64,000 bases of DNA, taken from the NCBI GenBank assembly GCA_013398615.1, contig VZSR01001755.1, positions 605,303 through 669,302 of the forward strand, given 5' to 3'. The translations under genes and the position numbers were made by a program. The stretch is from Brachypodius melanocephalos. Taxonomy: Eukaryota > Chordata > Aves > Passeriformes > Pycnonotidae. Under the pieces are notes generated by a model that was given only the letters and a program-made list of their open reading frames with translations, had not been told where the DNA came from and did not search any database. This document shows, piece by piece, positions 23,595 through 35,715 of the stretch. Within the stretch, counting starts at the first letter, position 1. Each line of letters begins with the position of its first letter.

Positions 23595-24794
23595 GTGCAC
23601 ACGGGGCCGTGTTAGGTGAATGCTTTTTTCTGGTGCCACTTCCAGCACGAGCCAGAGGAGGTTGTGAGCAGAATCCTCAGGAAGGAGGCTCTTGCAGGAA
23701 GGAGCACACAGTGTGCTTCCACAGCAGTTTAACACAGCACAGCGGAGCAGCTTCTGTTCAGCTGATGGAAGGGCTGAGGCACAGGGACACGGGGCAGCGT
23801 TACCCAGAGCAGATTTGGAAGCATGGCTGGGCTCCCCTCTCCACTGGAGCTCACCATGCATGAGGCAGCCCCAGAGGAAAGAGAGACAGCTCTGCAGAGC
23901 TGCAGCCAGCACAGGCAGGGAGGGCAGCGCTCCAGAGCAGGTTCCCAGGATGCTCCATCCCTTGGGAATAACCCCCCTTCCCCAGGGCTCTGTTCTGCTG
24001 TGCCTTCCCCCCACAACCTCAAGCATGGGTGCCAGTGAGGAAGCCTCAGAGACCATCTGTCTTTAATCTCCTTAGAGCCAGGCAAGTCGAGAAATTCAGA
24101 GGGAAGAGGCACTGAAGTCCCTCTGTCTCTGGCTGTGACAGCGCAGGGCTCTCAGCACGCAGCTGGTGGGAGCAGGTCCTGCCTGCCCCACATCCTCAGA
24201 GCAATGCAAGCTGCCTGAGACACCAGGCAGAGAGCACTGGGAAGGACTCCCAGCCCCTGGAGCAGAGGGAGACGGGAACCCCTTCCCCAGGCACTGCAGG
24301 GAGCCTGACACCGTCCTCAGCCTGTCCTGTTCTGCACCTTCCTCGCCATCCCTGCAGATCCCAGCAGCCCTGGAGAGGTCTGTCCTTGGAGCTCTTCCCC
24401 CTCTTATCGCTTAAGCTGATGCTGTTCCTTGGCAGCTGAGGGTAATTATGAGATTTTCTCCATCAGGGCCGGGTCTGTGCCTGTTTTCCCACGCAGCGCT
24501 GGCAGCGAGGAGACTCCTGGAGCAGGGATGGCCCCACGGCCACTCCTCCTGCTGAGCCCGCAGGCACTCGGTGCCTACTCTCTCTGTTGGGCAGGAGCTG
24601 GGCTGAGCCCCGGGAAAGGGGCTCCAGCCGGGCACAGCATCCCCGGCCGTGCAGCCCGGCTGCCTCAGCTCACACACAAATTCTTCTTTCTCCCAACCAC
24701 GCCAGCAAAGCTTCCTGGAATGGAGAAACATCCACAAGGCCTTCCCTGGCTGCAGGGGAAACTGGGCTGGTCATGCCAAGCTATTTAAGCACAG

Positions 24795-24795
24795 A

Positions 24796-24827
<32 letters not shown>
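24795..24827. repeat. (GATT)n tetranucleotide repeat
   Basis: Eight perfect GATT units. Likely a polymorphic microsatellite. Confidence 0.95.
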
Positions 24828-27800
24828 TGCTAAGATTACAGCCCAGGACAGTTGCAGCCCTCTCGTGCTGGGATCTGTGGGAAGTGTGAGCTTTTCTGCC
24901 CGTGCTCTGCTCCCACAGCTGTTTGTGCAGCACCTGGCACTGCCCAGGCTGGGACCAGCTCCTCTGGCAGAGCAGTTTGAGGCCGTGTTGTGCTGATCTG
25001 AGGTGCCACCCTGGCCTCCCCTCCCGGGCAGATTGATGATGAGAGCAGCGATCACCCACAGTCAGAGCTGATAATTACTGCTTGGGGCTGGGAGGGCTCG
25101 GGGAGCTGTGGGAAGAGCAGAGTGAGGGCCTTGTCAGCACATGTCCTGCCTCGTGGCCCGGGCATGGCACACGGCGGAGCTGGCACATGGACAAATCACC
25201 CAGCAGAGCACAGCCAGCCCGGGGCTGAGCTGCTGTGCTGCCCTGGGGTCAGGGAACCTCGGGCTCTGGGGGCTGTGAGACCCCCAGGGCACATCCCCAG
25301 GGCTGTGGGCTCCTGGCTGGTGGCACCACGAGCTGTGGCTCCTGCAGAGCAGCCGGGGTTGGTGCTGTGCTGTGGGGCTGTGAGCTGGGGTCTGTCCTTA
25401 CGTGAAGGGCTGCAGGATCCTCGCTCGGGAGCAAGCTGCGAGCTTTGCTGTGGACACACAGACGGTGCAGCCCCAACCCAGCCGGCTGCTGCTGCTCGGG
25501 AACGAGAGGCTCCGGCCGTGCCCTGCTCCCCTCCGGCAGAGCCCCCGCTGGTGATGTGCCACCAAGGGCATCATCTGGCAGAGGTGGCCCGGTTTGTGCA
25601 GGGCTCCCGCCCGACCCCGCTGGCGTGCAGGGCGCTGGTGGGGAGGGAGGGAGGGAGGAAGCGTGCTCGGCTCTGCGGTCAGGCAGTTTCCACCCCTGCA
25701 CCTGAGCCGAGGCGGCGGCGCAGCTCCTCGCAGCCCTCCCCTCCGGCTTCCTGCCCACGCCCCGCAGGTTCTGCTGAGCCCTGACTGCGAGGCGACTTCG
25801 CCAACCCACGGGGCTGTCCTGGCGCTTCATCGCCTCAGAGGATTAAACCAAGCATTTGTGTTTTCAAAGGTTTCAGAACGACTTCCTGGCCGCGCTGTCC
25901 TCCTGCCATGTGTTGTGCTGTCACTGGATCCCCGTGCCCCAAAGCCGCTTGGCCCGACCCGAGTGAACTGCACTAAAGCCATCAGGAGAGGGATGCTTGG
26001 CCTGGGGGAAGGAAGCTGTTGGTCCCTGCAGGGCAGAACCTCAATGCATGGCACTGTGGGGGCTGCTCCATGGCCCTGCTCCTGCTGCTCTGGGGGGTTT
26101 GGGCATCGATTCCATGATTTGGGTGATTCAGCACCTGCACCCAGCACAGGCCATTCTGCTGCTGCAGAAAGCTCAACCTTGGGCCTGGAAGACATTTTCA
26201 TGGCCTATGAATCCTTACACCCAAAGGCTGATGGTGTGTGAGCCCCTTGCAGTGTGTTGGACAGGGCAGGGCAGGCCCTGGGCTCCGGCCGAGCGCTGCT
26301 CTGCTCACAGAGGGTTTGTGAGCCTGGGAGCAGCCACACAGGTGCTGAGTGAGCACAACTGGGAAACACAACTGGGAGCTGACTGGTTAGACTGGCTCCT
26401 CCAACCTCTGCCCTTCCTTGGACTGCCTGGATTTGGTTATGTAGAGCCAATTCTTTGGTAAGGGACTCAGTGGCTGGCAGGATCCTGCTCTGCTCCTGCC
26501 TGGCACAGTGGTCCCATCCCACAGTGACACTGTCCTGAGTTCTGTGGGTGCCAGTGCCTGGCACTGGATGCTTTCTCATGCTGAATGTCCAGGTGAAGGC
26601 ATTGCAGGAAAGACTGCAATTCACCCGTGGGAGATGGGTGGTGAGCAGGGCTGGGGGCTGTTCCTTGGAAAGCTGCAGCTCATCTTCCTTTTCACTTCCC
26701 CTTCTCTCAGGCGACTGCCTGTGCCCTGGGCAGCTATTTTTAGGCTGCTGCTCGCTGTCTGCTTTCCCCCGGGGATGCTGAGCAGGTTCTGGGAACTCCA
26801 GCTGTCTCTAGGGCAGCATGAGAGATGCTGTGCTTTCCTGAGCTTGCTCCTTCACTCCCCAGCCATGTCCTGGCTCTGCCACGCCCCTGCAGCCGCCCTG
26901 GCATTGGGCACGAGGCTGAGGTGCCCATCCGAGGAGCACTGGCACTGCTGAGGGCCGTGGGGTCTCTCCTGTGCCAGGGTGATGCTGATGCTCTGCCCAG
27001 GCAGCTGGGATTGCAGGGCACTGTTGCTTCATGGGGCTCTGTCACCATGGCTGTCCTGAGCACCGAGGATTTACTGCCTGCAGCCAGGAAATATGGCCCA
27101 GGCAGTTTGTGTTCCTGGTGCTGGAGGGGACATCAGGAGCCCTGGTGTCACCCAGGGCTGTACAGACTCCCCACTGCAGCTGCCTTGCCCAGTCACCCCA
27201 TTCCTGCTCCTGCCCCCTTTTCCGCCCCTATAGCCATTTTCCCGGGCCTCAGCCCTAACCATGGGGACACATGTCACCTGTGTCACAGCCTGTGGGACCA
27301 CCTCGAGCCTGGATAGGGCTGGCAGGGAGCTGAGGAGCTGCTGGAGCCCCGCAGTGACAGAAGCCATCCCTGGGGATGACACTGAGGGTTCAATTGAGTC
27401 ACTTGGGTTCTGACACACCCTGTGGGTGGGCATAGACGGGGGGGTCCCGGGGCTGGCACTGCCAGTTTGCCCCTTGTTTCTCTGCCCTGTGGCACCTCTG
27501 TGAGCAAACACAGAGCTGTGTGTGCCCCAGCTGGGTGCCAGCTGTGCTGTGCTGCTCTGGGGTCTGCAGGGACCCCACAGTTTGAGGGGGACAGGGGTGA
27601 CACCTGCACAGGCTGGAGCACAAGGCAGGGTGCAGGATTGTCCGAGGCAGGATGGGAGCTGCGAGAGGCAGGGATGGGGGTTGCAAGGGGCAGAAGGAAT
27701 GGGATGACCTGGGGAGTTCTTGGGGACGCCGGTAATTGGGGTGCTGTGACACGGAGCTCTCTGCTGCTCCATCCCAGCTCCCTGAGCGGGGCTGCCCGAG

Positions 27801-28792
27801 CCGGGGGTGGCTGGGGCACCTTCAAAGCCAGCCCCGGGGAGGCTCCAGCTCCGTTCCCTCAGCCCATGTTTGGGCTTTGGCTGCAGCAGGGCCATAAAAG
27901 GCAGCGTGGGGAGGGCGCTGGCGCCGGGCCCGCTGCATCTCCGTGTGCCGGGGCATCCCGGGGAGCTGCTACCGGGAATGAGGGCCGGGGGCCGGGGCGA
28001 CCCCACGGAGAGCGTGCTCTGGGTGTCCCCGGCCCGCTGCTGCCCAGTCCGTGTCCCCCGGCCCTTGGAAAGACCCCCGCCCCAGCAGCCGTGGGTGCCC
28101 AGGGCATCCCCATGCCGGTCCTGCGGGGGCCGAGCTCCTGCTGCCCCCTCAGCCCGGGACGGGCACTCTGACTCCATCCGCAGGGCTCTCCTGGGGCTGG
28201 GGAGCTGCTTTTATCCAGTGCCACCCTCGGCGGAGTGGCAGTGGCAGCGTGTGACACGGGAGGTGCTGCGGGTGCCAGGATTGGGAATCCCGGGGCCAGG
28301 AGAGACTGGCGAGGGCTGAGAGCATGGAAATGAAATCCAGGCTGGAGCCACGCCGCAAATCCCTCCTTGGGGGTGCTCCCAGGCGCCTCGAGGGGTGGGA
28401 TGGGGCAGCAGTAGCCCGGGCAGAGGGGAAGGAGCAGCAAAGCTCATCCACATCCGTGCAGAGGGGGGCAGGGAGCAGCTCTGTCCCCCTGCAGGGGCTG
28501 ATTCACGAGCAGAGCCCGAGCTTGGGCTGGGTGGGTGTGAGCCAGCCAGGAGGAATGCGAGGAACACAAACAGTGAGGAGGAAGGGCGAGTCCCCAGGTA
28601 TCAGGGTGGGCACCACCGAGCTGCCTGAAGGGTGGAGAGCTGGGGCCAAACGTTGGGACAGGGTGGGAGGGCTGTCCCCAAATTACACCCCCTGGGGCCT
28701 TCCAAGCTGAGCTGGGCACGGGCTGGCAGGCTCTCCTGGGATAGGGAGCTGGGGCAGGAGGGCTGCCAGGGCCCCCGGGCTGTGGCTGAGAG

Positions 28793-28847
28793 GAGCCCTG
28801 GCATCAGCTGTGTCCTTCCTGAGCCCTGGCATCAGCTGTGTCCTTCC
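28793..28847. repeat. 28-bp tandem duplication
   Basis: A 27-bp sequence beginning GAGCCCTGGCATCAGC occurs twice with one base between the copies and no mismatch, so the duplication is recent. Confidence 0.85.
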
Positions 28848-29203
28848 CAAGCTGTGGCCCCAGCACTCAGCTCCCCATCCCAGCACACCCAGCACCTTCC
28901 TTGCACCTGCTGCAACTTCCAAGAGAGTTTTGGCCGTGCAGGTGTGCAACACTGAGCCCAGTGCAGCCGTTTCAGAACTGCTGTCAGACAAAGCAAAGGA
29001 AATCTCCATTACTGGCACCTCCCCGTGCCCTGGGCTGCTGCCACGGGGTCTGGGGGCTCAGCCCTGGCCTCAGCAGGTGCCTGTTCCCATCCCGTCCCCT
29101 GTGCCACAGAGGATGCAGGGCTGATTCAGCTCCTGCCTTGGCTCCTGCTGGCGTGTGTTCACTCTGTTCATTCCCTGCCTGAGCAGCTAAATTAGGCCGA
29201 GCA

Positions 29204-29230
29204 ACAATGGGCCATCGATTATCCCATTGT
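29204..29230. promoter_or_regulatory. Inverted SOX-site pair
   Basis: ACAATGG at 29204-29210 faces CCATTGT at 29224-29230 across a 13-bp spacer that contains ATCGAT. Inverted SOX motifs can bind SoxE dimers, although the known dimer spacing is usually 3-5 bp. The block stands out from its GC-rich flanks. Confidence 0.3.
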
Positions 29231-32200
29231 ATTGCCTTCGGGCCTGGCTTCCCAGCGCCTCTGCAGGGTGGCACACGTGGCCCTGGCAGGGGCTGGGTGC
29301 ACAGAGTCCCTTGCCAGGTTCTGCTCCTGCCCCTGGTGTCCCACACAGGGCAGAGACACCGGATCCAGTCTAACCACTGCCCCGGCCCTGGCAGGACCGT
29401 GGGGGAGAACCCCGCACTGCTGCACCTGTCCTGGGTATGATCCTTTGTCAGGGAAACCTCTGCGTGCCAGGGGCTCTCAGGAGCCATCCCAGCTCTGCCG
29501 AGGTCAGGTCTTGCTCCAGCCATTTGCACTGACCTGGGGGCTGTGTCCTCTCTGTGCCTCGCTTTCCACATGGCTCTATCTCCTCCCTGATTGTCCCTTT
29601 CTTCCTGTGTCACCCATTCCAGCCCTGCTTGTTCCGAGTCCTTTTATGATCCTTTTTAAGAGCCATCATTCAGGACCAGAGAGGCTGACACGTGTGGCTG
29701 CTCGCTGCCCCACCGTGCCACCCTCCCGGCAGGGCCCCGGCTGGGCTCTGCCCCGCTCCGGAGCTCCCTGTGAGCATCCCGGAGCACGGAGCGTCCTCCC
29801 CGCCGCGGTTTGCTGGAGAAGGGCTGGGTCAGGCTGTGTCCGTGGCAGCGGGGAGAGGGGTGGGCATCCCGGGCAGTGCCAGGGGGGGTGGCAGTCCAGG
29901 GAGAGCCCCGCTCTGCTCCCCGCTCTGTCGCCCACTCCCCGCTCTCAGAGGCGCTCAGGAGCCGGGGGTGACGCTGCTGTGTCTGCACGGGGATGCGCCG
30001 GCAGATCCTACCTGCGTCAGCAGCTGAATTCCCTGCTCTCATTCCCGCTCCGGCAGCGCCTTAACCCTTTCCTGCCACCCTGAGCTCCTTGGAGCCAGGG
30101 TGGCTGTGACGCTCCGGCTGTGGCAGCCACACCTGCCCTGTCCCCACGCACTGGCAGGAGGGGACGCAGCATCCCCGGGCCATGCACCCCGCTCGGTGCC
30201 GGGGCTCCCCCGCGCCCTTCCCGTGGCTCCCCTTTCCCATCCCGGCCCCAGAGCCTGGCGTGTGCTGTCTCCACGTTGCCGATGCCTCGGGAGGGGCTTT
30301 CCTAGCGCTCCTGCTGCTGTCCCCATCGGCACGGGACAGTTTTATCCCTTTGGCAGGGGGCCTAAAGGCCAGCTGCTCTTCGGGCTCTTTCCAGGGTTTC
30401 CAGTCACGCCTGGGAGTTTTTCACTGCCCACCCTCACCTGCAATATGTGGAAATTGGGCTCCTGAAAGCAGGGCCTGGCTGCTGGAGCCGATTTGGGCCG
30501 GGCAGGTGCCTTGAGCAGCATGAGCAACATCAAAGGGCTCCCTGCCTTCATCCACAGCCCGGGCTCTGCCCGGTGAGGAGGGCTCGGGGTCAGCAGGGGA
30601 TGGGATCGCTGTGCTGGGTGTTTGCCGTGTCCCTGGGCTTTGTGACAGCCCCGTGTATCCTCTGCAGAAGCCTCGGGAGAGCAGAGAGGGCTTTGGCAGA
30701 TCCCCATCCCTCAGCACCTCCCCGGTTAGTCAAGCCCCGGCTGCAGACAGAAGAAGCTGAACTTGTTTGTGGTTTCTGAAAGACAAACCCAAGCCAAACA
30801 AAATCAAAAATCCCAGGAAGAGTCCTTAGGCTGCTCCTTCTGCTGCTGCTTTGCCACATGGAACTAGAGCTTTGGCAGGGCCTGAATTTGCTGGATTCAG
30901 AGGGACCTGGAGTAGGGGGGCACCGGAGGGCTGGGGGCTGCCAAAGAACCCCTCACTCAAAGCCTGGCTGACACCAGCCCCTTTGCTGGGCTACCTGAGC
31001 CGTGTCCCTGCCTCAGTGCCGTGGTTTTGGGAAGGTCTGGGTGTGGGGCTGAGCCACGTGCAGCCGCAGCAGGGCTTTCCCCACCTCGCTGGCTCTGGGG
31101 GGCAGCTCCAGCCCGGCCGCTCCTCGCTGCAGCCCCACGGTGAGAGCGAGCTGGCACCGTGGGCACAGCCCCCATGGGGCTGCCCCAGGCTCTGCTTCCC
31201 TTTCAGCGGCCGTGAAGCCTCACGGCGAGCTGTGTTTGTGTTTGAACGAGCCAAAGGAAGGGCGTGCAGAGCCCGGAGCACCGCGCTGGGGCAGGGCAGG
31301 GCCAGTGCCCGGGGCAGGAGGTGCCCCTGAGCTCCAGCCGGCCGGACTGGTCTATTTTTATGGCCCAAGCAGAGCGACCCGGGATTAATCAGCCGGCCTA
31401 GGACGACAGGCTACGTTGGGTTTGAAATTCTTTAGTGCTCGTAATAACTCAGGTGAGTCTCTTTGTTCTTGTGAGCTGTAATTTTTCATTTGACAGGCAG
31501 CGTCCCTTGACAAAACAGCCAAACAGCCACATCCAAACACACCCAGCCCTGGGATGTGGCACCGAGCCCCTCCAGCTGGCCGTGCCCCTCTCCCAGTGAT
31601 GATTTCCCCGGTGCAGCGAACTCCAGTGTGGCCAGACCTGTGTGGGCAGTGCTCAATGCCAAGGACAAACGAAGCTGACCCATTGACCCCCTCCTGCTCC
31701 CTCAGGGGTGGGACAGCCTCGGGACACCGTGTGGCACCTCTGCCCTCCCCTCCCGTGCCCAGCAGCTGCCCAGGTGTCCTGGGACCAGCCCAGTCTCCAT
31801 CCCGAGGTGTCTGCAGTGCTCTGTTCCCTTCTCCTCGGGGTTCCAGGTGCAGGATCATGTTCCTGCTGGGATTATGGAGCGTAGTGTTACCACGGGACAG
31901 AGGACTCTGTTTTCGTTCCTCCCTGCTCCCCTTCCCCCGGCAGCGGCAGGCAGGAGGATGTGTCAGCTCAAGGCTGAGGCTAAAGAGGCTTACACTGACT
32001 ATTTACCTTTTCGAGGGGCTATTTTCGGCTGCTCAGCTGCCGCTAATGCAAAGCTCAGGGCAGCGGCTGAGGGGACGCCACGTGAGGGTCGCTGTTCCTG
32101 GGATCCACTTCCCTCTCTTTAGGGACTGAGGCCCGGCTGCTTTTTTGTTCTTTGGAGGATCTTTTCAGATGGCAAAGAGTCCCACAAAGGAAACACTTGG

Positions 32201-32948
32201 GGATGGGTCAGAAGGACCTTCGTGTCCTTTGCAGTGCACTGCCCTGTCCAATGTGGGACTGGTTTCTACCCTTGCACTGCAGGGAAATCCCAAGGTTGCT
32301 TCCAGTGCTATCCTAGGCACTGCCAGAGGCCTCCAGGCTGGCTTCACTGACCCTGCCTCCCCCCAGACAAGCTCAGATGGTTGTGGATCTCCAGTGTGAG
32401 TTAAATAATGGCATCATGAGTCAATGGACAGGCTGAGACTGGAACTGGGTCACTGGGATGTGAGTGCCGCTGGTCCCTGGGAGCATCTGGGGACCAGCTC
32501 CATCCCTTTGTGTCCCTGACTATGGCAAAGTGGGGTCAGTGCGTGCCAGGAGCATGAGGAGCTCCAATGGGAGCATGGGGACAGACACCTGAAGTCTCCT
32601 GCTGGCAGGGGGACACTCAGGGCACACCAGGCATGGCAGAGTGGCCAAGGTTGGCATCTGGTCCCAGGACTGCACACCCAGAGCTGAGCCCTGCTTGGAG
32701 CAGAACCCAGCTTCTTCCACATGCTGGAAAGCTGCAGTGCAGAGTCTTTAACTAAACGAATCCTGACTGATTTCCACATTGCTGAATGACATTTTAATAG
32801 TGGAAAAATAACGCTCCAAATTATCTACTTCATCTCTTCCTATTGTCTTTTACTGGCTGGGAACGAGTGCTGCAGCAAAACCAGCTCAGGCTCTTTCTGG
32901 GAGGGGTTTGCTGGTGCCTCCCAGCCCAGGGCAGGCAGTGGGGAGGAG

Positions 32949-33055
32949 AGGAGGGCTGTTCCCCTGTGCCCAACACCCCATGAGCCCATGAGGGGCTGTT
33001 CCCCTGTGCCCAGCACCCCGTGAGCCCAGGAGGGGCTTTTTCCCTGTGCCAGGCA
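32949..33055. repeat. 40-bp tandem repeat
   Basis: About 2.6 copies with an exact 40-bp period: GCTGTT begins at 32955 and 32995, and the related GCTTTT at 33035. Divergence is low. Confidence 0.9.
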
Positions 33056-33472
33056 GGGCTGCCCCCACCTCACAGTGCTCCCAGGAGGCTGCAGCTGCCC
33101 CAGCACCAGGAGCAGCCACAGTGCTGCCAAGGTCTCATGGCCATGCCTGTCCCACACGGGGCTAGCAGGTGGCAGAGGGCAGTGTCTGGGTCCCGCTGTC
33201 CCTCTGGAGAGCTGGCACTTGTCCCCGTGCCACCAAGTGGCTCTGCAGGAAGATGCTTCTTGCATTTTCTGCTTTTTCTGACCTGAATTCAGCCCCTGCC
33301 ACTTTGAGCTTCCATCTGGATGGGGCCATCCAGGTCTCCAGGAGCAGAGCCTGGGGACAGTGATGCAGCCCCAGCTCGTCTCTGAGTGGCTGCAAAAGGG
33401 GTGGCTCAAGCTGGGGGACAGTGCTGTCCCCAGCCTGCACAGCAATGGACACACAAAAGCCTCACACCAACT

Positions 33473-33478
33473 TTTATT
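33473..33478 (-). terminator. TBC1D16: Possible distal TBC1D16 poly(A) signal
   Basis: AATAAA on the minus strand, followed about 10-30 nt downstream by a strongly GU-rich stretch (minus strand of about 33440-33470). This is the classical arrangement of a poly(A) site. It lies about 2 kb past the TBC1D16 stop codon, with a CR1 element in between. It could also serve an unannotated minus-strand transcript. Confidence 0.35.
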
Positions 33479-34569
33479 ATCACTGAAACATCTCCCCAAA
33501 CTCCCTGTCCTGGAGCAAAGCAGCCCCAGCCCTCACTCGAGGGGTCCCTTGCCAAGCCCCAGCTCACACTTGCAGCCTCGGGCCCATTCTGAGCTGTGCC
33601 AGTCTGAGGGGCTTTCCCCACTGCTCTCATCCAGGGGGAGGTTTGCATCCTCTGGATTAAAGGCACATAAATCAGGAGCTGAGCTGTCCTGCCACTCAAC
33701 AGCCAGCCCTTGGCGTGGTGCCTTCAGTGGGTCAAGGCTCCTTCTATTCAGGAACGCCGCGTGCTCCTGGCTTGTGCTGGCTCACACGGAGAATCTGAGC
33801 TCCAGCCTCACCTCCCAGCAGGAGTGAGCTCCAGGACAGGCTGTGGGCAAGGCTTTGCAGAGGGATCTTGAGAGAAATGTGCTTGTCGGGTGCAGGAACC
33901 CACCCAGCTCTGCCTGAGGACACGGTGGCTGCACTCCTGCTGCTGAGGGCACAAACATTCCTGAGAGGAAGGACTGGGAAGTGAGCCTGCCCAGGACAGC
34001 TGTGTGGGAAGGAGAGTGGAGGGAGTGAGAGGGAGCAGGACAGCCAGGGAAGGCTGCAGAGGGGTGCAGGGAGGCACAGCACGCTGCCACCTTGGCTCCT
34101 TTTCCACCCCCACAAGGAATCTGCTGCCCTGGCTCTGTTTGGCACAAACGCTGGCTCAGGACACGCCTTTGGAAGCCATGGAATTTGGTGAGAACCTTTG
34201 GCAACAGGGCTCAAGGCCCCAGCTCCACTTCTGGCTGGCAAAATTTATAGCAGGCATGGGGAGAAACACTGTCCTTTCAAAAACACCCTGAGGGAAACCT
34301 TTATCAGACAGAGCTCAGCAAAAACGACTGCAACAAGGCAAGTTTCATTTTCACTTTGGGATGTGGAACAAGGGAGCACCCCTGGCACTGACTGAAGAGC
34401 CACAGGGAGTGTATGTGCCACAGGCTGTGGCAGTGACAGGCAAGGACAGCAAATATTCAGCAATTGAGGAGAGCCAAAGGAAACACAGTGGGAAACATAC
34501 TGGAAACAACAGACTAAAGTATTAAAGTCTGCAGTTGTCAGCATAAAGAAACAGCTTTGCTGTAATGTC

Positions 34570-34790
34570 AGAGAATCACAGAATGGTTTGGGTTGGAAGG
34601 GACCTTAAAGCTCATCCCATTCCACACCCTGCCATGGGCAGGGTGCTCCAAGCCCTGTTCAGCTGGGCCTTGGACACTTCCAGGGATCCAGGTTCAGCCA
34701 CATCTTCTCTGGGCACACCTACCTCCCAGGGAACAATTCCTTCCCAATTTCTCATGAAGAAGGAAACTTTGGGCAGTGTCTGTGAAATAC
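34570..34790 (-). mobile_element. CR1 LINE 3' fragment
   Basis: The plus strand begins with the reverse complement of the CR1 3' end (AGAATCACAGAATGGTTTGG, GTTGGAAGGGACC) and continues through CCATGGGCAGGG and CACTTCCAGGGAT to TTCTCATGAAGAAGG. The element is therefore on the minus strand, 5'-truncated, and lies downstream of TBC1D16. CR1 is the dominant avian non-LTR retrotransposon. Confidence 0.9.
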
Positions 34791-34960
34791 CCTGACCTGG
34801 TATTTCCAGGGGCAGTCCATTTTCTATAAAAATGGGAAGAAGTCCTGCCAGCCAGTGTATCCTAAAAAAACAGAAAAGGCCAGAGACAAGACTTTGAGGT
34901 CACCGGTCCCTCCTTGCTGACAAAGCAGACACCTTCCCTGCAATCCCAACGGTCTGCAGT

Positions 34961-34966
34961 TTTATT
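34961..34966 (-). terminator. TBC1D16: Candidate TBC1D16 poly(A) signal AATAAA
   Basis: The plus strand TTTATT is AATAAA on the minus strand, 504 nt past the stop codon. It is the nearest canonical signal and has a downstream GU-rich stretch. Confidence 0.5.
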
Positions 34967-35469
34967 TTTGGCAGATTATAATTAAAATGGCTTTTATGGC
35001 TTTTAAAAAGAAGCCATGAAGCTGCACATTTTGGTTGAAGCAGAGAGCTCTGGGTGAGGGGACAGTGGCCTTGGCTCTGCTCCTGCCACCTGCCACCAAC
35101 ACTTCTGGGCACCTTGGCTCCCTGGAGTGTTCTCCTTTCCCACCAGCAAGTAAGAAGGTTCTGGTTGCTAACCAGTCCAGTCCCAGAGGCAGAATAAAAA
35201 GTCCTTGTTAAAACCTAGAAAAGCTTGTTTCTAACAAAATCAAATCCAAACACAGTTCCTGGGTCGATGCCTTTCTCTCAGGTTCCATCACCCATGCAGT
35301 GGAACTTCCCCTATAGAGCACTTTAATTCCTCTTCCATTCCACACCTCTCAGTCTTCTCAGGAGCCTTAACAAGCCATTCCTCCATTTTTTTCTTCAAGA
35401 TTTTTTCCTATGCACATCCTTCCTGACCTTCCCTTCCGCCTCCCTTCCGTCGCACCCTGTTCCTCCCAG
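34961..35469 (-). other. TBC1D16: TBC1D16 3' UTR (proximal form)
   Basis: Minus-strand sequence from the stop codon to the first canonical AATAAA (34961-34966). A GU-rich stretch follows about 25-40 nt beyond it. An ATTAAA variant occurs near 35320. If the signal near 33473 is used instead, the UTR is about 2 kb long and includes the CR1 fragment. Confidence 0.5.
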
Positions 35470-35715
35470 CTATTTTCGGAAGGCAAAGACATCCCGTGTT
35501 TTCAGGCCTTTCTTGCCTTCACTTCCTGGTTTAGGAGAAGACACTTCCACCAGCCCCCCATAAGGGCAGCTCTCGGACTCTGGGTGGTGGCCAGAGCACT
35601 CCACAGCAGGGATGAAGCCACTGTCCCACATGCCTGTCCCACAGAGCTTGCAGAGGTCGTGCAGGCTGCAGGGGATGCGGGGCAGCAGGTGGAACTGATA
35701 GAGCAGACTCCTGGC
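35470..35715 (-). CDS. TBC1D16: TBC1D16 exon 12 (last coding exon)
   Basis: 246 nt including the TAG stop (35472-35470), residues 689-769. It starts ARSLLYQFHLLPRIPCSLHD and ends FAFRK, close to the human FGFRR end. A Cys-rich segment (CKLCG, then about 30 residues on ESCPYGG) is conserved in the family. Confidence 0.96.
   Translation of the reverse strand, partial: ARSLLYQFHLLPRIPCSLHDLCKLCGTGMWDSGFIPAVECSGHHPESESCPYGGLVEVSSPKPGSEGKKGLKTRDVFAFRK

Larger units (their letters stand above)
21322..34569. other. CBX4-TBC1D16 intergenic region
   Basis: About 13 kb with no exon I can recognise. It is moderately GC-rich, especially 25-31 kb, so open frames of 100-370 codons arise on both strands and overlap one another. 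None matches a known family. It holds the simple repeats, short duplications, SOX pair and possible distal TBC1D16 poly(A) site listed separately. A TATA-like CATAAAAGG at about 27892-27900 has no recognisable gene behind it. Confidence 0.45.
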
